Source: Sphingobacteriia bacterium (lineage in GTDB: Bacteria > Bacteroidota > Bacteroidia > Bacteroidales > UBA7960). Taken from it: DNA of 64,000 bases. The notes under the pieces were generated by a model. That model saw nothing but the letters and a program-made list of their open reading frames with translations, did not search any database and was not told the origin of the DNA. Numbering within the stretch: the first letter of the stretch is position 1; each line of letters starts with the position of its first letter. Below are positions 1 to 6,754 of this stretch, piece after piece. Position numbers and translations under genes: made by a program. Location of the stretch: assembly GCA_011390785.1 (NCBI GenBank), contig JAABRR010000013.1, forward strand, positions 1 through 64,000, read 5' to 3'.

Positions 1-80
1 TATTTTTTTCATACTTATTATTTTTTTGGGTAACTATTTGGGTATTTAGACTGATGGCTGGATTATAAAGGTTTCCAAGG

Positions 81-1004
81 TTATAGTTTAACTATTTTTT
101 TCGATACGAAATGCTGTGAATTACCGGCTCTTACAATGTACAGACCACTTTTCCAATCTGTTGTATTTAGGTTTATCTCAGGAGCATTTCCAGATACCTT
201 GGTTTGGTATATTAACCGGCCATTAACATCTGATATTAATATTTCGGTTATAGGTTCACTGCTTCTGATGTTTATTTTATTGTCAAAAACTGATGGAGAA
301 ATCAATAGGCTAGAGTGTTTATTATCAACTTCCCTAATTGAAAGACCAGGTTTAAAATAGCACTCATTTACAGGATAGCCAAATATTTCGTATTCCTGAT
401 GCACTAAAGTTTCATTTTGGTGTACACATAACAAAAAGGGGTTATATCCATCCATAATCATCTCATATCCCGCGTATATAACGCCAAATATGCTTCCAAC
501 TCCTTCTATAAACCAATCTTTTCGCAAAGTCGTATTATCAGATGGGTAAGCGCTCAATGCTATAACCCTTCTGGACACTCCATCAAATAAGGAATCGGTT
601 ACGCCAATAACATAATAATCCTGCGAGGTATAGCTGGAATATGGATGAGGTCCATCATAGTTAGCAAACGATGGGTTTATTCGAAAAGTGTCTCCTACTT
701 GCAATCCAAAATCATAGAGAAGTTTTTCTGTGTCAAAATTCTTCCAAATATAATAAACCTTTTGATTGATTGTATCTTCACGCATAGCGGCAATATACAT
801 TAATGAATCAGGAGTAAGCTCTTCCAAAAAATTGTGAAAATAAAGCTTATGGTAAGTAATCTCATTAATTAAAGTATCCCCAATGAGTACATGTTTTTCA
901 TGGGCAACCGACCAAACTTTGTTTTCGCCTAAAAGGGGAATGTAATCCTGCCCCTTCGCCAGCATAGCTGACATAAAAATTAAAATCAAAATTATTTTTT
1001 TCAT
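81..1004 (-). CDS. Secreted protein with T9SS C-terminal sorting domain (paralogue A)
   Basis: The 307-residue product has a Sec signal peptide (MKK, hydrophobic core, cut after about residue 18 before QDY). The central region of about 200 residues is not recognised. The last 70 residues carry the Bacteroidota type IX secretion type A sorting pattern: a beta-rich segment with a V-N-G-R-L-I-Y strand, then W-K-S-G-L-Y-I-V and a short basic C-terminus. The family role of such tails is export through the outer membrane by the T9SS, with tail cleavage; the cargo function here is unknown. It lies 12 bp downstream of a same-strand paralogue that shares the signal peptide, the I-G-D-T-L-I-N type motif and the E-L-T-P motif, so the two are a tandem duplication. 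Gene boundaries are firm; function is not. Confidence 0.85.
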   Translation of the reverse strand: MKKIILILIFMSAMLAKGQDYIPLLGENKVWSVAHEKHVLIGDTLINEITYHKLYFHNFLEELTPDSLMYIAAMREDTINQKVYYIWKNFDTEKLLYDFGLQVGDTFRINPSFANYDGPHPYSSYTSQDYYVIGVTDSLFDGVSRRVIALSAYPSDNTTLRKDWFIEGVGSIFGVIYAGYEMIMDGYNPFLLCVHQNETLVHQEYEIFGYPVNECYFKPGLSIREVDNKHSSLLISPSVFDNKINIRSSEPITEILISDVNGRLIYQTKVSGNAPEINLNTTDWKSGLYIVRAGNSQHFVSKKIVKL

Positions 1005-1016
1005 AAGTGCGTTTTC

Positions 1017-1940
1017 TTATTGTTTTATAATCTTAAAATTTTCTTCTTTTAAGCTTGATCCAAGGTTAACGATATACAATCCTTTGGGCCAGTTTGAAGT
1101 ATTTATGTTATAAGTGGTTTCCAAATCCAAACTACTTGATTGATAACAAACTCGTCCCATTATGTCAAATACAGTGATGTTTTCAAAAACAGGGCCATCA
1201 GATCGTAGAATCAGTTGACTATTAGAGTCAAAGAACAATGTGACATCTGAATTTACTTTTGCCAAATCCCCAATATCTCCTATCAATTCTTTATAACATG
1301 ATTCCCAATAAGGGTTATCATAGACTATCTGATTGTTTTTCTCAACACACAATAGCTCTGGATACAACTCATCGGCACCTCCTATTTGCGAAGAAGAATC
1401 GGCAGAAAATAATATACCACCATTACTGCCAATTCCTTCGATCCATATAAGACTATCGAACGTATTAAATTGATTTTGAAACTGAATTACTTTTCTGTAT
1501 TCAGAATTAATTATTAGGCTGTCGACCAATTCTACAGTAAGAGTCAATGGAAATACATCTTCCAAAAAACCATATTCATATAAAGTATAAAAGGAACCAA
1601 TTCTAAGTGGCGACACTTGAATCTGATCACTAACTTCCAGGGTAAAATCGTACAAAAGTAGTTCATCAGTATTTCCAGGTACTATTATCCAGGATTTTCC
1701 CATAACTGTATCTTCTCTGAATGAACCAGCAAATTCTAACGCTTCAGGAGTTAGTTCAGTTAAACCAAAATGAAAATAAACCTTGCTGTATGTTATGTCA
1801 TTAATGAGTGTATCACCCATAAATGTAAATTTGCTGCTAGAGATCGACCAGGTACACCCTTCGCAGGCAATGGGAGCGTAATCCTGCCCCCTCGCCAGCC
1901 AAGATGCCATAAAAATCAATATCAAAATTATTTTTTTCAT
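1017..1940 (-). CDS. Secreted protein with T9SS C-terminal sorting domain (paralogue B)
   Basis: This product is exactly the same length as its neighbour (307 residues). It has the same N-terminal MKKIILILIFM signal peptide and a C-terminal sorting tail with F-D-I-M-G-R-V followed by W-P-K-G-L-Y-I-V. The middle is clearly diverged from paralogue A but keeps the spaced G-D-T-L-I-N, E-L-T-P-E, R-E-D-T and W-I-E-G-I-G-S blocks. These blocks resemble those seen in other exported Bacteroidota proteins of unknown function. It is the first gene of a two-gene same-strand unit. The similarity to paralogue A extends into the leader (both have ATAAGTGC just before the start on the coding-complement side), so the duplication unit included the ribosome-binding region. 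No enzymatic motif is visible. Confidence 0.85.
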   Translation of the reverse strand: MKKIILILIFMASWLARGQDYAPIACEGCTWSISSSKFTFMGDTLINDITYSKVYFHFGLTELTPEALEFAGSFREDTVMGKSWIIVPGNTDELLLYDFTLEVSDQIQVSPLRIGSFYTLYEYGFLEDVFPLTLTVELVDSLIINSEYRKVIQFQNQFNTFDSLIWIEGIGSNGGILFSADSSSQIGGADELYPELLCVEKNNQIVYDNPYWESCYKELIGDIGDLAKVNSDVTLFFDSNSQLILRSDGPVFENITVFDIMGRVCYQSSSLDLETTYNINTSNWPKGLYIVNLGSSLKEENFKIIKQ

Positions 1941-2250
1941 AAGTGCATTCTTTTTATAATCTTATAATGTAAGTTATATTCTGAAGTCCTTGCCAATGGA
2001 TTGCAAAAGAATACAAGGCTTGTGTGAGAATACTTTTAAAGCAGGTAGTGTGCAGTTGGTGTCAGTTCTTTTTCTCCCTTAATGTTTTCCTATGCTTTCT
2101 TTTTTGAATCTGTCTTCTGAAAATCAATGGTTTATTCCTTTCTCATAGGTAGTATGTTTTTTTTTTACATAAGATAAACACTTCAAATGTAAGCATAATA
2201 TTTGTGAAAGGCGCGGGGAAGTTATGTTAAATTTTGGAGATGAAGTTGGT

Positions 2251-2330
2251 GACCGAAGATGGGAGACGGGAGACGGAAGATCACGAAGACGGAAGACCGA
2301 AGACGGAAGACCGAAGACGTTCACTGCTAT
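2251..2330. repeat. Purine-rich GAAGACC direct repeats, block 1
   Basis: This block consists of short head-to-tail units of the type GGAAGACC / GAAGACGG / GGGAGACGG on the plus strand, almost free of pyrimidines apart from the C positions. Similar blocks recur at about 2562-2650, 3733-3760 and 3962-3985, all within the same island and none elsewhere in the window as far as I can read. The open frames across it translate to arginine/serine-rich strings and are not credible proteins. Confidence 0.75.
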
Positions 2331-2366
2331 TCGAAGTACATCCAACTGCCTTTGAACCAGGCGAAT

Positions 2367-2413
2367 AACCCCAGCGGGGTTAAATATGATTAGCCCGGGG
2401 TGCGAACCCCGGG
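2367..2413. repeat. Double-hairpin repeat, copy 1 (intact)
   Basis: Hairpin 1 is AACCCC-AGC-GGGGTT (2367-2381). A 12-base spacer ending TGATTAG follows. Hairpin 2 is CCCGGGGT-GCGA-ACCCCGGG (2394-2413), with perfect 8-bp arms. The same two-hairpin layout with an identical 12-base spacer occurs at 4413-4461, and in decayed form at 2698-2724 and 4223-4252. The arrangement resembles REP/BIME-type palindromic units that RAYT transposases mobilise in other bacteria, but no such transposase is present in this window. Confidence 0.75.
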
Positions 2414-2561
2414 TTAGGTGTGCACGATGATTTTGGCGCTGGTGCAGTATGTTGATCAGGGTGCAAATGCAGTTTCCAGCGCAACAGGCAGCCATGTTTA
2501 TCAGAGAACTGCTGAAAATCAATTAACTACTTTATCTTACTCGTGGGAAGAACTCAAAGTC

Positions 2562-2650
2562 GGAAGAAGACCGGTGACGGGAGACCGAAGACCGAAGAGG
2601 TGCAGTGAGAAAAAGTCGGAAGACCGATGTCAGAAGTCCGAAGACCCGCA
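2562..2650. repeat. Purine-rich GAAGACC direct repeats, block 2
   Basis: This is a second block of GGAAGACC / GGGAGACCGAAGACC units. It is interrupted by a short G-T-G-C-A-G-T-G-A-G spacer and runs into the second copy of the AACCCC hairpin unit. The order (purine block, then CCTTTGAACCAG, then hairpin) is the same as in block 1, so the purine block and the hairpin probably belong to one composite repeat unit. Confidence 0.7.
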
Positions 2651-2697
2651 CTACGAATACTATCCGAATGCACCAACTACCTTTGAACCAGACGAAT

Positions 2698-2724
2698 AAC
2701 CCCAGCGGGGTTTGATATCGATAG
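2698..2724. repeat. Double-hairpin repeat, copy 2 (second hairpin lost)
   Basis: The first hairpin is identical to copy 1 (AACCCC-AGC-GGGGTT, 2698-2712). The following 12 bases end in CGATAG, as expected from the other copies, but the bases that should form the CCCGGGG hairpin are replaced by AT-rich sequence. The flanking CCTTTGAACCAG and GTTGATCAGGG segments of copy 1 are still recognisable, so this is a decayed copy. Confidence 0.6.
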
Positions 2725-2824
2725 AAAATGATACGAAAGAGTTTTTGACGCTGGTGCAGGATGTTGATCAGGGTACAAATACTATTGGAATCGCTAGGAA
2801 GAATAATTTTTTAAAGGGGTGAAA

Positions 2825-3094
2825 TTAAGTGCGGGCTTTAATCTGATATTCCCGATAGTTCTCAATGATTTTCGTCATCATCGGGGCATCAAAATCATTT
2901 TTGTAAAAGGTCTTAAAAACTTCAAGTTGTAATTCATTATCAGTAATACCGGGGTTTTTTCTACGTATTTGATTTTCAATTAGTTTTCGGGAAAAATCGG
3001 TCATGTCGGTCATCATCTTAACCCGTTCTTTCAACGGTTTTGAATTAATTACCTGAAACTGCATCTTTCGTATTTCTTCGGGTGTATCGTTCAT
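2825..3094 (-). CDS. Small partner protein of nucleotidyltransferase, candidate antitoxin
   Basis: This is an 89-residue soluble, highly charged, probably all-helical protein without signal peptide or membrane segment. Its pattern is F-Q-V-I-x-S-K-P-x-x-E-R near the N-terminus, then M-x-D-x-x-x-x-x-R-K-L-I and N-P-x-x-x-x-x-E-L, ending in F-Y-K-N-D-F. From memory this matches small proteins annotated as Rv0078B-related antitoxins, which sit beside AbiEii-like nucleotidyltransferases in cyanobacteria and Bacteroidota. I could not check this by search. It starts 3 bases after the stop of the nucleotidyltransferase gene, so the two are almost certainly co-transcribed and translationally coupled. 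The order here is nucleotidyltransferase first, small partner second. The role as antitoxin is inference from context. Confidence 0.65.
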   Translation of the reverse strand: MNDTPEEIRKMQFQVINSKPLKERVKMMTDMTDFSRKLIENQIRRKNPGITDNELQLEVFKTFYKNDFDAPMMTKIIENYREYQIKART

Positions 3095-3097
3095 TTT

Positions 3098-3622
3098 CTA
3101 TAAAATTGAGAAAGTATTAATCTTCAACTTCCTGATCCAACCATTGAGGTATTCTTTGTCGATATCTGAATTCTCAAGCAGGTTTCTTATATCATCCATT
3201 TGTTTTTCACTTTGTAGCTGTTGTATCCACTGTAACTTTGCAATGATCAGGTCTTCAATTGCAATCACATAAACCTTTGTATCAAATTCATCAATTATTT
3301 TTCTTCTTTGAAAGGCTACACTGCCATATTCAGTCTCTTTTCTTATTATAAAATCAATCTTGAAACCTGTTTCAAAATCGATAATATTAAACATCCCCTT
3401 TCTTTTTACTTCTGTATATACACCTTCTTTAGAAAAATATGCATTTTCAAACATACTTAAAAAGGCTTCAACTTTTTCATATTCCAGTTCAATAACAATA
3501 TCTACATCTCTTGTAAGACGGGGAATGGCATATAGGTTCATGGCAATACTCCCAGATATCATGTAATCGATGTCTTTCTCTTCAAGATATTTACATACCC
3601 GGTTTATCAGCGCTGAAATCAT
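3098..3622 (-). CDS. Minimal nucleotidyltransferase (AbiEii/DUF6036-like), candidate toxin
   Basis: This is a 174-residue protein with the pol-beta-type nucleotidyltransferase signature. G24-S25 is followed by the D39-x-D41 pair in a T-R-D-V-D-I context, and a third acidic residue is D90 in F-K-I-D-F-I. The S-G-S-I-A-M-N-L-Y-A start of the domain and its short length fit the stand-alone DUF6036/AbiEii-like group. Known members transfer nucleotides to tRNA or protein, and several are toxins of type IV or related toxin-antitoxin pairs. The target here is unknown. It is the first gene of a two-gene unit whose second gene starts 3 bases downstream, in the middle of the repeat island. A TACATTTG element 35 bases upstream could be the promoter. 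Confidence 0.75.
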   Translation of the reverse strand: MISALINRVCKYLEEKDIDYMISGSIAMNLYAIPRLTRDVDIVIELEYEKVEAFLSMFENAYFSKEGVYTEVKRKGMFNIIDFETGFKIDFIIRKETEYGSVAFQRRKIIDEFDTKVYVIAIEDLIIAKLQWIQQLQSEKQMDDIRNLLENSDIDKEYLNGWIRKLKINTFSIL

Positions 3623-3656
3623 AATACAGAAAAATAGGCAAAACGAAAATCAAATT

Positions 3657-3664
3657 CAAATGTA
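3657..3664 (-). promoter_or_regulatory. Putative -7 element of the nucleotidyltransferase operon
   Basis: Read on the minus strand the bases are TACATTTG, an exact fit to the Bacteroidota -7 consensus TAnnTTTG, 35 bases before the start codon. No TTG box at the expected 17-23 base spacing is visible. Confidence 0.4.
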
Positions 3665-3859
3665 GCAATAAAATATGTACTTATTTTTCGAATTAATTGA
3701 TGGGATATATTGATTTTTGAAGTTGCATTTTGGAAGACCGGAGACGGGAGACCGAAATTTCAGTGCGATTTTTTGTCTGCCCTGGCTGGTGGAATGAGAC
3801 CATTTGGAGGGTTGTTGATTCCGTCTTAGTAATTGCTCAAACCGCAACATTTTTCGGAT

Positions 3860-3879
3860 GCCCGCACGGCCGTGCGGGC
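3860..3879. repeat. Perfect 20-bp GC-rich palindrome
   Basis: The bases GCCCGCACGG are followed directly by their exact reverse complement, with no loop. Twenty-eight bases further on is a related hairpin with GACGCAC and GTGCGTC arms around GCC. Both share the CGCAC/GTGCG core, so they are probably one repeat family within the island. No T-tract follows, so neither is a standard terminator. Confidence 0.8.
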
Positions 3880-3906
3880 CTGCACCGTTTTCATCGTTAA
3901 AATAAG

Positions 3907-3923
3907 GACGCACGCCGTGCGTC
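3907..3923. repeat. GC-rich hairpin related to the 20-bp palindrome
   Basis: Arms GACGCAC and GTGCGTC are separated by GCC. The core is shared with the palindrome at 3860-3879 and the flank CTGGTGCA resembles the flank of the other repeat copies (CTGGTGCAG at about 2441 and 2751). Confidence 0.7.
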
Positions 3924-4143
3924 TGGTGCATTGATCAGGCATTGGTGGTGTGTTCATGAAGATGTCCGAAGTCCGAAGACCTTTTGTGCTTGCTTTGACG
4001 GGAAATAGCTTTTCCCAGGGCGTCAGTTGAATGCCGTGTCCGTCACCCCGTGACTTTGGATTCATAAAGTGGTTTGTTGGTAAGGGATTGAAAGAATCCC
4101 GGGAGTAGCGAGTCACGGGGCGACTGGTATCTTAGTTTTGCCA

Positions 4144-4174
4144 GTGACGGGGTCACTCGAAGTGGCCCCGTCAC
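4144..4174. repeat. 14-bp-arm inverted repeat GTGACGGGGTCACT
   Basis: The arms GTGACGGGGTCACT (4144-4157) and AGTGGCCCCGTCAC (4161-4174) pair along their whole length with a single G-T wobble around a three-base loop. The shorter relative GTCAC-CCC-GTGAC lies at 4042-4054 and a decayed one at about 4111-4125. No poly-T follows either arm, which argues against a terminator. Confidence 0.7.
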
Positions 4175-4412
4175 AAGCACGGATGGTAATAGTTTGAAGA
4201 GTTTATGTGCAATGCAACAAGCCTTGAAGGGGCTGAATGTGAATAGCCCGGGTAATTGGGGTACGGAAGACTTTCCATCGTCCGAAGGACATGGAAACGT
4301 CTGGTGGAATTCCATCGTACACCACCCTCAAATTAGTGGTCGGACAAGCTCAAAGTCGTCTGACCACCACCCAAACCTTATGACCCGCAGCTACCTGTAA
4401 TTCAACGCACCC

Positions 4413-4461
4413 GACCCTGAAAGGGTCAAACGTGATTAGCCCCGGGTGAGAACACCCGGGG
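4413..4461. repeat. Double-hairpin repeat, copy 4 (intact)
   Basis: Hairpin 1 is GACCCT-GAA-AGGGTC (4413-4427), followed by 12 bases ending GTGATTAG. Hairpin 2 is CCCCGGGTG-AGAA-CACCCGGGG (4440-4461), with perfect 9-bp arms. Compared with copy 1, the arms of both hairpins have changed on both sides so that pairing is kept, while the 12-base spacer length and its TGATTAG end are unchanged. A decayed copy with AGCC...GGGCT arms, a GAATGTGAATAG spacer and CCCGGG lies at 4220-4252. Confidence 0.75.
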
Positions 4462-4682
4462 TAATGACTCGACCTTTTGGCGAGAGAGCTCAGCGCAGCT
4501 AAATTCCGCTTAGCTGAGTGTTTCAGCAACGGAAATAATGGCGAACATGGATAACTTCAAGACCTGTTGAAGACCAAAGATTTTTTCATAAATATTCCGC
4601 CGGTATTCTAAAAGGTTTTTTTTACCTTGCAGCCTCAAAACTGCAAATTAAACCGATACATAAAAAACTTAATCTGAATACA

Positions 4683-5684
4683 ATGAAAGTACTCTACATT
4701 GGCGGAACCGGTAATATCTCAAAGGAATCTTCATTGCTTGCCCTACAGCAGGGTATTGATCTGTATCATCTAAACAGGGGCATTAGCCCGGTGAAAGTGC
4801 CGGGTGTAAAAACGCTGGTAGCCGATCATAAGGATGTAAATCAGCTGAAAGGTGTTTTAGAAGGCCATTCCTTTGATGTGGTGGTTAATTTCATTGCCTA
4901 TCTGCCCGATGATGTGTTGCGTGACATGACTGTTTTTCATGGAAAGACAAAACAGTATATTTTTATCAGCACTGCTTCGGCTTACCAGAAACCATTGAGT
5001 CATCCTATTGTAACCGAATCTACTCCGCTGGCTAATCCTTACTGGGAATATTCCCGCAAAAAGATTGAATGCGAAGACCTTTTGATGCAGGCATATCGCC
5101 AAAAGGGTTTTCCTGTTACCATTGTGCGCCCATCACATACCTACGACATGGTGATTCCTGCAGCTATTGGCAGCTGGACAGATTTTACGCTTATCGATCG
5201 TATGCGTAAGGGTAAGAAGATCATTATCCATGGCGATGGCAGTTCTTTGTGGACCATGACCCACGCTATTGATTTTGCTAAGGGGTTTATCGGATTGTTG
5301 GGAAATATTCAGGCCATCGGACATAGTTTTCATATTACTTCGGATGAATCGCTCAACTGGAACCAGATTTACCAGGCAATGGCAGATGCTGCTGGTGCAG
5401 AACTGAAGGCTGTGCATATCTCATCTGACTATATTTGCCAAACGGCAGAAAGGTTGCAACTGGGCGATCTTTGGGGCCAGCTGCATGGCGACAAGGCAAG
5501 CAGTGTAATTTTCGACAACACCAAAATCAAGCGTTTTGTACCCGGTTATGTTGCAACAATACCTTTTGTTGAAGGGATAAAAAAAACTATTCAATGGTAT
5601 GATGCTGACCCGGTACGAAAAGTTATCAATGAAGGAAATAACCGTATGTTGGATGGTATTCTGAAAGCCTATGGAGAACTTTAA
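4683..5684 (+). CDS. NAD-dependent epimerase/dehydratase family protein (extended SDR)
   Basis: The 333-residue protein has an N-terminal Rossmann fold: L-Y-I-G-G-T-G-N-I-S with the glycine motif at residues 7-10, and a probable catalytic Y123-x-x-x-K127. It resembles the extended SDR group that acts on nucleotide sugars or that serves as mRNA-binding CSP41-like proteins, rather than the classical GalE group. The substrate cannot be assigned. It is the first gene after the repeat island. Its last 14 bases overlap the start of the next gene in another frame, so the two are translationally coupled. The start codon ATG follows an AT-rich leader and begins the Rossmann strand immediately, which fixes it well. 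Confidence 0.85.
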   Translation: MKVLYIGGTGNISKESSLLALQQGIDLYHLNRGISPVKVPGVKTLVADHKDVNQLKGVLEGHSFDVVVNFIAYLPDDVLRDMTVFHGKTKQYIFISTASAYQKPLSHPIVTESTPLANPYWEYSRKKIECEDLLMQAYRQKGFPVTIVRPSHTYDMVIPAAIGSWTDFTLIDRMRKGKKIIIHGDGSSLWTMTHAIDFAKGFIGLLGNIQAIGHSFHITSDESLNWNQIYQAMADAAGAELKAVHISSDYICQTAERLQLGDLWGQLHGDKASSVIFDNTKIKRFVPGYVATIPFVEGIKKTIQWYDADPVRKVINEGNNRMLDGILKAYGEL

Positions 5685-6456
5685 AGACCTTCGTGATATT
5701 AGCGATGACTTTGATAACGGATACCAGTTTCCTCCTGCCAATCATCGCCTTAGCGTTAACAATCATCAGCGCTCCATAGCTATTTGGAGTAGGTTTCTGG
5801 CCGTACTGTTTGCCGTTTTTTTTCTCTTACCATTTTTGAAAAATAATTTTTTGACGGGGCAATGGGCCCTGGCCTTTGTTGCCTTGTTTTTGGCTGTTTC
5901 AGCCCTGGTTGTGGGTTATATCTTTGGTAAAAGAGCCGACAAACTGGATTCTTTGATCTCGGGGCAAAATTTGCTTGCACAGTGGAAACTCTCTGGTGAA
6001 CAGAAACAGAAATATGCTGATTCGCTTTTTGAAAGAGAAAGAGCCCGAAATAAACTTCAGATGTGGGTAGTATCGGTTCTGCTGGTAATCATTTTCGGGT
6101 TTGTAATGGTTTTGATGGATGAAGGCAGACTGCTGATGTTGGGCATGATGATTTCATTGATTGTTTTGGTTGGATTTTTTGCCTGGGTAATGCCCCAGTA
6201 TTATCGAAACAAAAACGCTTCCGGCGATGGTCATGTTTTGGTAGGAAAAAAATTTGTTTACGTAAATGGGTACTTTCACAATTGGGACTTCCCCCTTTCT
6301 GGTATCAGGGAGGTGAAATACGTTCAAAAACCTTTTGCAGGTTTGTATATTGCCTATTATTACACCGATCGTACTTTTAAAAATACCGAAGAACTGGTAA
6401 TACCCATCCCTGAATCGGTTGATCTGGATCCATTAATAAGGGAAATAAAAAGGTAA
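5671..6456 (+). CDS. Four-helix membrane protein of unknown function
   Basis: This is a 261-residue protein with four predicted membrane helices (about residues 37-56, 65-86, 130-149 and 156-175). The cytoplasmic loop between helices 2 and 3 is charged (residues about 87-129). The soluble C-terminal domain of about 80 residues is rich in beta strands and aromatic residues (K-F-V-Y-V-N-G-Y-F-H-N-W), possibly PH-like. No enzymatic motif is visible. Its start codon lies inside the end of the upstream SDR gene, overlapping by 14 bases, so it depends on that gene for transcription and probably for translation. I do not recognise the family. Confidence 0.8.
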   Translation: MENFKDLRDISDDFDNGYQFPPANHRLSVNNHQRSIAIWSRFLAVLFAVFFLLPFLKNNFLTGQWALAFVALFLAVSALVVGYIFGKRADKLDSLISGQNLLAQWKLSGEQKQKYADSLFERERARNKLQMWVVSVLLVIIFGFVMVLMDEGRLLMLGMMISLIVLVGFFAWVMPQYYRNKNASGDGHVLVGKKFVYVNGYFHNWDFPLSGIREVKYVQKPFAGLYIAYYYTDRTFKNTEELVIPIPESVDLDPLIREIKR

Positions 6457-6491
6457 AAATGCCGTAATCATTGCGGATAGTCGGTTCTTAA

Positions 6492-6740
6492 TTCCGTTTC
6501 TTTTTCTCCAACCGAAGCCAGAGTCCTGATTTTGCGGGTACTTTCACCATAATACAGTTGTTGGTACAAAAAGATCTGGCTGCCAAATATGGTTTTGACT
6601 TCGCTGGAGGTGTTTTATATGCCGATACTAATCACATTCATGATATTATTGGCGTAGGCCGTGTATTGGATATAGCTGCTGTTGAAAGCGGCTGCCCCCT
6701 GAAAAGGCAGTCTCTTTTTTATAGCAACAATTATTTTTAA
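6492..6740 (+). pseudogene. Orphan ORF fragment, unrecognised
   Basis: An open frame of 82 codons runs from just after a stop to 6740; only TTG codons (for example 6558) are available as starts. The peptide contains A-A-K-Y-G-F-D-F-A-G-G-V and Y-A-D-T-N-H-I-H-D, which look like folded protein rather than random translation. There is a faint resemblance to the R-S-Q and H-I-Y patterns of thymidylate synthase-like proteins, far too weak to name. Lack of a normal start and of flanking homologous sequence suggests a remnant. Confidence 0.35.
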
Positions 6741-6754
6741 AAATTCTTTGTATT

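Larger units (their letters stand above)
1941..2824. repeat. Non-coding repeat region, left part of the repeat island
   Basis: I see no convincing gene here. Open frames in this stretch are products of repeat sequence and are rejected. It contains a purine-rich block of GGAAGACC/GAAGACGG units at about 2251-2330 and a second at about 2562-2650. It also has two copies of a unit that starts CCTTTGAACCAG, continues with the hairpin AACCCC-AGC-GGGGTT, and ends about 70 bp later in a G-C-T-G-G-T-G-C-A-G...G-T-T-G-A-T-C-A-G-G-G segment. The copies are at 2341-2475 and 2664-2780. The second copy has lost the outer CCCGGGG hairpin. The pattern suggests dispersed chromosomal repeats that have accumulated and decayed. 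Confidence 0.7.
3665..4682. repeat. Non-coding repeat region, right part of the repeat island
   Basis: About 1 kb without a credible gene. It holds short purine-rich GAAGACC stretches (about 3733-3760 and 3962-3985), a perfect 20-bp palindrome (3860-3879), a 17-bp hairpin (3907-3923) and three GTCAC/GTGAC-type inverted repeats (4042-4054, about 4111-4125, 4144-4174). It also holds two further double-hairpin units (4223-4252 decayed, 4413-4461 intact) and a CAGCTAA/TTAGCTG inverted repeat at 4496-4516. Open frames here run through these repeats on both strands and are rejected. The last 80 bases are ordinary AT-rich leader for the SDR gene. Confidence 0.7.

Noticed and set aside
2124-2522. Minus-strand open frame of 132 codons over the left repeat block
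   Set aside because: Its peptide is a translation of the GAAGACC repeats and hairpins (R-L-R-D-L-P-S-P-V type strings). It has no family and overlaps the repeat copies exactly.
2418-2699. Plus-strand open frame of 93 codons in the repeat region
   Set aside because: It runs through a repeat copy and a purine block. Its arginine/lysine/serine content comes from the repeats and the frame ends inside the next copy.
3656-4400. Several overlapping frames on both strands in the right repeat region
   Set aside because: They overlap one another in different frames and span palindromes. None has a signal, domain or codon pattern like the real genes nearby.
2200-4530. CRISPR array
   Set aside because: Repeats are irregular in length and spacing, spacers are not uniform, and no cas gene is present.
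2200-4680. Intact insertion sequence or integron
   Set aside because: No transposase or integrase frame, and no terminal inverted repeat pair with target duplication could be found.
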